Shown here: in pieces, positions 14,220 to 19,599 of the stretch
How the letters are laid out: every line of letters starts with the position of its first letter
How positions within the stretch are numbered: position 1 is the first letter of the stretch
From: an uncultured Acholeplasmataceae bacterium
GTDB lineage: Bacteria; Bacillota_I; Bacilli_A; Acholeplasmatales; Acholeplasmataceae
Length of the DNA stretch: 19,599 nt
NCBI GenBank assembly: GCA_937983315.1
Contig: CALKAH010000285.1
Coordinates: forward strand, 1-19,599
Direction of reading: 5' to 3'
Made by a program: the position numbers and the translations under genes
Notes under the pieces: generated by a model
What the model saw: the letters and a program-made list of their open reading frames with translations, nothing else
Database searches by the model: none
What the model was told of the DNA's origin: nothing

Positions 14220-14592
14220 GCAGATCTCCTTGTTTATGCAGATGTTGATAAAGATAATGAATCATCCAAAAGATCGCTAATCCATAGAATGCGATCGATA
14301 ATGGGATACGATCAGAAAATGAAGTAATCGGACGATCCGTGAATGTGAAATATTGATAAAGTAATCCAATGAAAACAAATCCTAATCCCACCCATTCACG
14401 CGTGGTTGCGATGATAAAGATGATAAGACCTAATGCAAAAGGAATGAGTTGGAAAAGAAAATCAACCAGATTATCAATCAATGTTCCGGATTGATTAAAT
14501 GCATCAAAGGCGAATAAAAAGAGGATCAAAAGTAAGAAACACGAGATAACACGAGGTGTGAGGAAAAAGACTGTTTGAAACACTTTTTTCAT
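14209..14592 (-). CDS. Small four-TM membrane protein of unknown function
   Basis: 127 aa, almost entirely four hydrophobic helices (about residues 12-30, 42-63, 66-84 and 97-116) with short loops. It resembles small uncharacterised bacterial membrane proteins whose middle pair reads LIPFALGLIIFI...TREWVGLGFVFIGLLY (DUF7670-like). This is recognition from memory, not a search. There is no catalytic motif. The ATG has AAGGTG upstream. It overlaps and precedes the rhomboid gene, so it could be its substrate, adaptor or simply an operon neighbour. Confidence 0.72.
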   Translation of the reverse strand: MKKVFQTVFFLTPRVISCFLLLILFLFAFDAFNQSGTLIDNLVDFLFQLIPFALGLIIFIIATTREWVGLGFVFIGLLYQYFTFTDRPITSFSDRIPLSIAFYGLAIFWMIHYLYQHLHKQGDLHGR

Positions 14593-14612
14593 AGGTTCAC
14601 CTTCTTTATTCT

Positions 14613-14634
14613 ATTTTAACATGGATTTCATGTT
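14613..14634. promoter_or_regulatory. Possible -10 with overlapping palindrome, upstream of the small membrane protein
   Basis: A minus-strand TAAAAT (14618-14613) about 20 bases before ATG 14592 abuts the inverted repeat AACATG-N5-CATGTT (14618-14634). No convincing -35 is visible, so the repeat may be an operator or activator site. Confidence 0.4.
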
Positions 14635-14708
14635 GTTTTGATAAATCTATTCTTGATGTATGCGTATCATGAGCACGATATCATTGCACAAAGGCTGATG
14701 ATGTGACA

Positions 14709-14733
14709 CAAAAAAAGACGGTTAAAACCGTCT
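14709..14733 (-). terminator. Rho-independent terminator of guaC
   Basis: Minus strand: a stem of about eight pairs built on GACGGT/ACCGTC (14716-14723 with 14726-14733), followed by seven T's. The stem overlaps the guaC stop codon TAG. Confidence 0.88.
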
Positions 14734-15820
14734 AGTGTTTTTCGCGAACGAACACATCATTATATTGGCGATGAACCTTGATAAATGTTGTGCATTTAGA
14801 AAGCTGCTTTAAGGTTGGAGCACCCACATAAGTACATGTTGATCGAACACCACCTAATATATCTTTAATGGTTGTTTCAACATGACCCTTGAAAGGTATT
14901 TTAACGGTTCGACCTTCTGAACTACGATAGTCAGCAACCTCACCGTGATGTTTAATCATCGCTGTGGATGAACTCATACCATAGAATTCAACAAATTGCT
15001 TTTTCACAAAGATCGTTTCATTGGTTTTTTGGTCTCTTTGGTGTGTATCATGATATTCAGTGATCACATCACCACCACCTTCGATATGACCAGCAAACAT
15101 ACCACCTAACATGACAAAGTCTGCACCTGCACCAAATGCTTTGGCAACATCACCTGGACATGTGCATCCACCATCGCTGATAATATGTGCACCTAATCCA
15201 TGAGCTGCATCAGCACATTCGATAATGGCTGATAATTGAGGATACCCCACACCGGTTTGAATACGTGTCGTACATACTGAACCTGGACCAATACCTACTT
15301 TGACGATATCAGCACCACGAAGAATGAGTTCTTGTGTCATATCAGCAGTCACGACATTCCCAGCAATGATGACGTGACTGGGATATGCTTTTCTGACGGC
15401 TTCAACAAAGTCACCAAAATGTTCTGAATAACCATTGGCAACATCAATACAAATAAAACGGATATCAGGACTATTTTTTAAGATCTCTTTTAAGTTTGCA
15501 AAATCAGCTTTTGATGTTCCTGTTGACACAGCAAAATGATTAGGAAGAAGAGTCGATGCATATTGATTAATGGTTTGTTCATCATAACTTTTGACTAAGC
15601 ACGTAAATAAACCGTGTTTTTGAAGTTCTTGTGCCATATGGATTGTCCCCACTCCATCCATGTTGGATGCCATGATGGGAATGCCTTTCCATGATTGTTT
15701 ACTGTGCTTAAATGTATATTCACGATTGAGATCGACATCACGTCTAGACGCAAGCGTCGAGCGTTTTGGACGAATTAACACATCACTAAAGTCAAGCTTT
15801 TCATCAAATTCAATACGCAT
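14732..15820 (-). CDS. guaC: GMP reductase
   Basis: NADPH-dependent deamination of GMP to IMP, part of guanine nucleotide salvage; cytoplasmic TIM barrel. The 362 aa align along their length with the E. coli/animal GuaC type. Seen: [15 protein letters not shown] near the start, SNMDGVGT at 52-59, [11 protein letters not shown] at 125-135, the catalytic [11 protein letters not shown] with Cys183, ISDGGC at 214-219, [10 protein letters not shown] at 279-288, and [15 protein letters not shown] near the end. The segment between GGMFAGH and FYGM is about 16 residues longer than in E. coli GuaC (residues about 246-278). CBS domains are absent, so this is not IMP dehydrogenase. ATG 15820 has AGAGGTG upstream. 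It is monocistronic with its own promoter and terminator. Confidence 0.95.
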   Translation of the reverse strand: MRIEFDEKLDFSDVLIRPKRSTLASRRDVDLNREYTFKHSKQSWKGIPIMASNMDGVGTIHMAQELQKHGLFTCLVKSYDEQTINQYASTLLPNHFAVSTGTSKADFANLKEILKNSPDIRFICIDVANGYSEHFGDFVEAVRKAYPSHVIIAGNVVTADMTQELILRGADIVKVGIGPGSVCTTRIQTGVGYPQLSAIIECADAAHGLGAHIISDGGCTCPGDVAKAFGAGADFVMLGGMFAGHIEGGGDVITEYHDTHQRDQKTNETIFVKKQFVEFYGMSSSTAMIKHHGEVADYRSSEGRTVKIPFKGHVETTIKDILGGVRSTCTYVGAPTLKQLSKCTTFIKVHRQYNDVFVREKH

Positions 15821-15857
15821 AAGACACCTCTTTGTGCAATTATTTAACTACGTTAAT

Positions 15858-15885
15858 ATTATAAGGTATTAAGGGCATAAGTGAA
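15858..15885 (-). promoter_or_regulatory. Promoter of guaC
   Basis: Minus-strand -10 TATAAT at 15863-15858 with a weaker -35 TTCACT at 15885-15880, 16-bp spacer. The leader of about 30 nt has no purine-riboswitch-like structure. Confidence 0.55.
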
Positions 15886-15976
15886 AGCATGAAATGAAAA
15901 ATTGTTGTAAAAAAAATAACACCTGTTTTTTTGAGGATGAAATGAGACAAGTTACCTCTTTTTTTGTTGATTATGC

Positions 15977-15982
15977 TATAAT
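15977..15982 (+). promoter_or_regulatory. Extended -10 of the tRNA-Pro gene
   Basis: TATAAT preceded by TGC forms an extended -10, 18 bases before the first tRNA base. No clear -35 is seen. Confidence 0.6.
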
Positions 15983-16000
15983 GTTTTTGCTGACAAATGG

Positions 16001-16077
16001 CGGGTAGTGGCTCAGCTTGGTAGAGCACCTGGTTCGGGACCAGGAGGTCGCAGGTTCAAATCCTGTCTACCCGACCA
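16001..16077 (+). tRNA. tRNA-Pro, anticodon CGG
   Basis: A complete cloverleaf: acceptor CGGGTAG/CTACCCG with all seven pairs, D stem GCTC/GAGC, anticodon stem CCTGG/CCAGG with loop TTCGGGA (anticodon CGG at 16035-16037, G37 as usual for tRNA-Pro), variable AGGTC, T arm with TTCAAAT, and genomically encoded CCA at 16075-16077. It would read CCG. It is a single tRNA with its own promoter and terminator. Confidence 0.95.
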
Positions 16078-16086
16078 TGAACAATG

Positions 16087-16115
16087 ACAATCATCATAAT
16101 GATGGTTGTTTTTTT
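16087..16115 (+). terminator. Rho-independent terminator of tRNA-Pro
   Basis: A nine-pair stem (16087-16095 with 16101-16109, one G-U pair) and 5-base loop, followed by a run of T's through 16115. It sits directly against the -10 of the next operon. Confidence 0.75.
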
Positions 16116-16117
16116 GT

Positions 16118-16123
16118 TATAAT
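16118..16123 (+). promoter_or_regulatory. Extended -10 of the glycerate kinase operon
   Basis: TATAAT with a TGT before it, two bases after the T-run of the tRNA terminator and 17 bases before the ATG. The leader would be only about ten bases. No -35 is recognisable, since its place falls in the terminator stem. Confidence 0.5.
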
Positions 16124-16140
16124 GAAAATAGGGTGATCAG

Positions 16141-17268
16141 ATGCGTTGGCTCATTATTCCAGACAAATTTAAAGGGACCATGTCAAGTCAAGAAGTTATT
16201 AACATCATGGAACGTTTGCTCAAACGTTATGATGATCAAGCAGTATGTGAAGTTGTTCATATCGCTGACGGTGGAGAAGGAACACTTGATTTTTTTATGC
16301 ATCATGGTGGTGGAAAACAAGTCAAGACTCATGTCACTGGACCTCATTTTGAACGTGTAGAAGCGGGATACGTGTTACTTAACGATCATCAAACAGCAGT
16401 GATCGAGATGGCTCAAGCTGCTGGATATGAGCGCGCAAAGTATCATCTTAATCCCTTGAAAACGACAACCTATGGTGTTGGAGAACTGATGATCGATGCC
16501 GTCCAACATGGCGCAAATCATTTGATGATTGGGTGTGGTGGAAGTTCAACCAATGATGGTGGAGCGGGGATGCTTGCTGCATGTGGAATCACGTTTTTGG
16601 ATCAAAAAGGAAATATCTTCATTCCAACAGGTGGTACCTTAGATCAGATTCATACATTGAGAACAGATGATATCAATCCCTTATTAAAAACGGTCAAAAT
16701 CTCCATTTTATCCGATGTCACCCATCCACTCACTGGACCACATGGAGCATCCATGATCTTCTCCATTCAAAAAGGAGCGAGTGATGAGATTGCAAAACAC
16801 TTAGACCGAAATATGATGCATTATGCATCACTGATGGAATCAACGCTTAAAACATCCAAAAAAGACTCTCCTGGTGTCGGTGCTGCGGGTGGATTAGCAT
16901 ACGGATTAAGCATGATTTTTCCATCGGTGATCAGATCAGGATTTGATGTGATGTGGGAGAGCATCGATCTCGATGAAAGAATTGAATCCTTTGATATCAT
17001 TCTTACGGGTGAAGGCAAGATTGATCAACAATCGATACATGGAAAAGTGATCATGAAACTACTCCATCACATCAACAAACGAAAACCAGTTTATGCATGG
17101 TGTGGTCAACAAGAAGGTAACTTATCGTCCTTATATGATGCAGGGCTCACCGATATCATCTCCGTATATCCTTCATCAAGCGATTATTTGAAACGTCAAG
17201 GTCATGAAAAAGCCGATTTTGAAAGAGCATTTGAATCATGGATTAAACATAAATTGCGAGGTCATTGA
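16141..17268 (+). CDS. Glycerate kinase (GlxK/GarK family)
   Basis: Phosphorylates glycerate, usually to 2-phosphoglycerate in this family, feeding lower glycolysis; cytoplasmic. The 375 aa are normal length. Seen: N-terminal IIPDKFKGTMSS, ADGGEGTLDFF near residue 42, AAGYERAKYHLNPL..TTTYGVGELM, the glycine-rich GCGGSSTNDGGAGMLAACG, and a C-terminal GVGAAGGLAYGL with LTGEGKIDQQSIHGK. All are hallmarks of the type II glycerate kinase fold. ATG 16141 follows AGGGTGATC closely. It is the first gene of a tight four-gene operon, one base before the next gene. Whether the organism gets glycerate from sugar acids, serine or glycerol cannot be told from the window. Confidence 0.93.
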   Translation: MRWLIIPDKFKGTMSSQEVINIMERLLKRYDDQAVCEVVHIADGGEGTLDFFMHHGGGKQVKTHVTGPHFERVEAGYVLLNDHQTAVIEMAQAAGYERAKYHLNPLKTTTYGVGELMIDAVQHGANHLMIGCGGSSTNDGGAGMLAACGITFLDQKGNIFIPTGGTLDQIHTLRTDDINPLLKTVKISILSDVTHPLTGPHGASMIFSIQKGASDEIAKHLDRNMMHYASLMESTLKTSKKDSPGVGAAGGLAYGLSMIFPSVIRSGFDVMWESIDLDERIESFDIILTGEGKIDQQSIHGKVIMKLLHHINKRKPVYAWCGQQEGNLSSLYDAGLTDIISVYPSSSDYLKRQGHEKADFERAFESWIKHKLRGH

Positions 17269-17269
17269 T

Positions 17270-17803
17270 ATGAAAAAATGTCTTTTAGTCATCGATTATC
17301 AACATGATTTTGTTGATGGTACGTTAGGATTTCCAAAAGCTAAAACATTATCCCATGGTATTGAAGAGTTAATCAAAGAGTATCATCAAGAACAACACGA
17401 TGTTATCTTTACCTATGATACCCATGATCAAGGGTATCTCGATACACAAGAGGGACGAAAACTACCCATTGTTCACTGTCAAAAAGGAAGTCATGGACAT
17501 GAACTTTATTCACCGGTTAATCATCTTGTACAATCTGATGATCAACGCTATGAAAAATGTACGTTTGGTTCACTTGATCTAGCACAGGATCTAAAAAAGA
17601 AAGACTATGATGTCATCGAAATCGTTGGACTGGTCACCAATATGTGTGTGATTTCTCATGCTGTTTTAGCGAAAGCTGCATGCCCAGAAGCTGAAATCAT
17701 CATTCATGATCAATTGTGTGCAAGTTTTGATGATCATTTGCATGATCAAGCGATTGATGTGATGCGCTCGATGCAGATGACCATAAAAGGTGATAAGGTA
17801 TGA
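17270..17803 (+). CDS. Isochorismatase-family cysteine hydrolase (nicotinamidase-like)
   Basis: 177-aa soluble hydrolase of the family that includes nicotinamidase PncA. Seen: catalytic triad Asp9 (VIDYQHDFV), Lys96 (YEKCTFGS) and Cys126 (LVTNMCVISHA), plus the metal-site-like Asp50 and His52 (TYDTH) and a following HCQKGSHGHEL like the nicotinamidase HC.xGT.G.EL. This makes an amidase acting on a small amide, possibly nicotinamide, the best guess; relatives hydrolyse other substrates. The frame is open from 17204, but ATG 17270 is one base after the kinase stop, has GAGGT upstream and gives the family N-terminus. The stop overlaps the next ATG as ATGA. Confidence 0.88.
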   Translation: MKKCLLVIDYQHDFVDGTLGFPKAKTLSHGIEELIKEYHQEQHDVIFTYDTHDQGYLDTQEGRKLPIVHCQKGSHGHELYSPVNHLVQSDDQRYEKCTFGSLDLAQDLKKKDYDVIEIVGLVTNMCVISHAVLAKAACPEAEIIIHDQLCASFDDHLHDQAIDVMRSMQMTIKGDKV

Positions 17804-18498
17804 AAACACTGGGGATGCTTGGAGGAATGAGTTATGAGTCGACACTGACCTATTATCAACTCATCAACCAAGGAATTAATAAGCAATTAAAAGGGTCTCA
17901 TTCAGCGTCGATGTATATGTATTCTTTTGATTATCAAGAACTCGATTTAGCGCTTCAAAAAAAAGATTGGGCATCTATTGCCAAGCGCTTATCTGAAGAG
18001 GGATTGAAACTAAAACAGGCTGGAGCTGAAGGTTTGTTGCTTTGTGCAAATACAACCCACCTTGTTGCTGATCACGTCAAAAAAAACGTCCAACTACCAC
18101 TGATTCATATCGCTGATGAAACAGCAAAAGTCATTCAAGAAAAAGGGATAAAGCGCGTTGGATTAATTGGCACACGTTATACGATGGAAAGTGATATGTA
18201 TCCTTTGAGATTAAGTCGTTTTGGTATTGAAGTCATTTTACCAGATGCTAAAGATCAAAAAATTATTCATCAAATCATCTATCACGAGCTTATTGTCGGT
18301 CAATTCAACGATCATAGCAGAAAGCAAATCGTTGATATCATACAAAAGATGAACGTTCCAGGTATCATTCTTGGATGCACTGAACTACCTTTACTGATTA
18401 GAGAAGAAGATCTAATGATACACCGCTTTGATACACTTCATATTCATGCCAAAGCAGCTGTAGCATTTATGTTGCAGGGTGAAAACCATGATTTATGA
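17800..18498 (+). CDS. Aspartate/glutamate racemase family protein (RacX/YgeA-like)
   Basis: 232-aa cytoplasmic PLP-independent amino-acid racemase-fold protein, the normal length. Seen: N-terminal GMLGGMSYESTLTYYQ, first catalytic cysteine Cys82 in LLCANTTH, GLIGTRYTMESDMY in the middle, and second catalytic cysteine Cys193 in LGCTELPLL. With both cysteines it should be a true racemase, acting on aspartate or another amino acid; substrate ranges in this family vary. ATG 17800 overlaps the upstream stop by 4 bp and the gene overlaps the next start by 11 bp. A D-amino acid supply for the wall is possible but not shown by the sequence. Confidence 0.9.
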   Translation: MKTLGMLGGMSYESTLTYYQLINQGINKQLKGSHSASMYMYSFDYQELDLALQKKDWASIAKRLSEEGLKLKQAGAEGLLLCANTTHLVADHVKKNVQLPLIHIADETAKVIQEKGIKRVGLIGTRYTMESDMYPLRLSRFGIEVILPDAKDQKIIHQIIYHELIVGQFNDHSRKQIVDIIQKMNVPGIILGCTELPLLIREEDLMIHRFDTLHIHAKAAVAFMLQGENHDL

Positions 18499-19555
18499 TG
18501 CCATAATCATCGGTGGTGGTCCATCTGGTTTGATGGCTGCTAATGTCCTTGAAAATAATCACCTTTCTTATCTCTTGTTAGAAAAAAACGATCAATTAGC
18601 CAAAAAATTGCTTTTAACAGGTGGGAAACGGTGTAATGTCACGAATAATCTTCAGGTTCATGAATTCATTGAATCACTCAATATGAAACATCGCCGTTTT
18701 TTATATCATGCTCTTCAAGATTTTGGACCTGAAGACATCGTTCAGTTTTTTAAAGAACGCGGTCTTGGACTTCTTCTTGAGCAGGGGTTGAAATATTTTC
18801 CAGAAACTCAAAAAAGTAAAAGTGTTTTGGATGCTTTACTTCAGGATATTGATCAAAAACATCTACACATGAGTGAAGCTGTTCGAAAACTGACACAAGA
18901 AGACAATCATTTCATCGTTCAAACTGACCAAAATGTTTATCATGCGAATCATGTGATTGTTGCTACGGGTTCAAAAGCATATCCAACGACAGGTAGTAAT
19001 GGTGATGGTATTCGATTTGCAGAATATATGGGTTTAAAAACAATACCATTTACTCCTGCAGAGACTCATGTGTATAGCGACCATGTCAAAAAAGACTTGA
19101 TTGATCTTCAAGGTACTACCATAGGGAATGCAACTTTATATATTAAAGGTCAGAAAAAAGCATATCCGGGTGGTGTTCTATTTACACATTTTGGATTGAG
19201 TGGACCTGCTGTTCTACATGCATCTGAAAAAATTGCTGAACATATTGAACATGGTCCAGTCATTGTCACTTTTTCATTATCTGAACAAGATGATAAAGAT
19301 GTTCAAGAACACTTTCAATTTGCCATCAAAGAAAAACTAACAGTCCTCTCATTTTTAGAAAGTATTTTAACAAAACGACTTGCGAAAAAAGTGATTGATA
19401 TCATGCAAATACCATATAAAAATCTTAATGAGTGGTCGAAGAAAGATCAAATGCGACTCATGGACCTAATTCTACACTTTGAAGTAGTCATTGATCGTGT
19501 AGAAGTTATCGAAAAAGCATTCGTTAATGCGGGAGGTTTGAGTGTTGAGGAGCTT
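18488..19555 (+). CDS. HI0933/YhiN-family FAD-dependent oxidoreductase (3' end lost at contig end)
   Basis: Flavoprotein of the HI0933-like family, annotated variously as NAD(P)/FAD-dependent or aminoacetone oxidase; the true reaction is poorly known. The first 356 residues are present. Seen: GGGPSG at 9-14 for FAD, LEKND, LLTGGKRCNVTNN (family signature), VIVATGSKAYPTTGSNGDG (second signature), and FTHFGLSGPAVL. Family members are about 400-410 residues, so some 50 C-terminal residues, including the final FAD-contacting GE.LD segment, are missing. The last genomic codon is CTT at 19553-19555. From 19556 on the frame continues into sequencing adapter, so this is an assembly truncation and not a pseudogene. 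ATG 18488 overlaps the racemase stop by 11 bp and has GGGTGA upstream. Confidence 0.9.
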
Positions 19556-19599
19556 AGATCGGAAGAGCACACGTCTGAACTCCAGTCACCGAATACGAT
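19556..19599. other. Illumina TruSeq-type adapter plus index (artefact)
   Basis: From AGATCGGAAGAGCACACG onward, 34 bases match the TruSeq index-read adapter from memory, ending in CAGTCAC at 19589. Ten bases follow: an 8-base index-like CGAATACG and AT, the start of the constant region after the index. These bases are not part of the genome and should be trimmed. Confidence 0.97.

Noticed and set aside
15821..15860. Purine riboswitch in the guaC leader
   Set aside because: The leader is only about 30 nt and shows no three-stem aptamer pattern.
15931..15967. Hairpin with GAGG/CCTC followed by a T-run upstream of tRNA-Pro
   Set aside because: Only four base pairs with a very long loop, and no gene ends there for it to terminate.
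16106..16360. An overlapping frame beginning before the glycerate kinase start
   Set aside because: It overlaps the -10 and the kinase gene in another frame, with no recognisable domain.
1..19555. Defence island, CRISPR, prophage or IS element
   Set aside because: No transposase, integrase, repeat-spacer array, Cas-like or toxin-antitoxin genes were found; every gene is core-type or an ordinary membrane protein.

Overview
The window reads as one end of a contig from a low-G+C, Gram-positive-type bacterium. Shine-Dalgarno sites are strong (AAGGAGG type) and promoters are of the TTGACA/TATAAT type. TGA is used as an ordinary stop, for example in the glpP, glycerate kinase, racemase and LtaS-like genes, which argues for genetic code 11 and against Mycoplasma or Spiroplasma. 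The gene set (GlpP antiterminator, CcpA-type cre site, UvrX/YolD pair, LtaS-like enzyme, PadR-HAAS pair) fits Bacillota or a code-11 relative of Mollicutes such as the Acholeplasma, Izemoplasma or Haloplasma groups. The genus is an inference.

Layout. Positions 1-3444 (minus strand) hold a glycerol-3-phosphate operon: a CcpA-type promoter, glpP, a GlpA-like FAD enzyme with a C-terminal BFD [2Fe-2S] domain, and a second FAD/NAD-type oxidoreductase that runs off the left edge. Terminator-like hairpins lie in the leader of glpP and again between glpP and the dehydrogenase. A two-TM protein of unknown function is divergent at 3535. A sulfatase-fold LtaS-like phosphoglycerol transferase and a short-chain-dehydrogenase-like epimerase (7344-4385) form an overlapping pair. 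Then come a uvrX/yolD translesion-polymerase pair (8996-7412), a DMT transporter plus cyclophilin pair (10674-9211), a divergent autoregulated-looking padR with a HAAS-type membrane protein (10864-12191), two unrelated integral membrane proteins, a small membrane protein plus rhomboid protease pair (14592-13611), and a GMP reductase (15820-14732). On the plus strand are tRNA-Pro(CGG) and a four-gene overlapping operon: glycerate kinase, cysteine hydrolase, Asp/Glu racemase-family protein and HI0933-type flavoprotein.

The last 44 bases are not genomic. From 19556 the sequence is an Illumina TruSeq-type adapter with index, so the last gene is cut by an assembly artefact.

Most of the window is ordinary chromosomal housekeeping and metabolism. 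I saw no phage, IS element, CRISPR array or toxin-antitoxin module. The most informative signals are regulatory: the layered control of the glp operon, and an operator exactly filling the -35/-10 spacer of padR. The internally triplicated membrane protein at 13057 is a further oddity.
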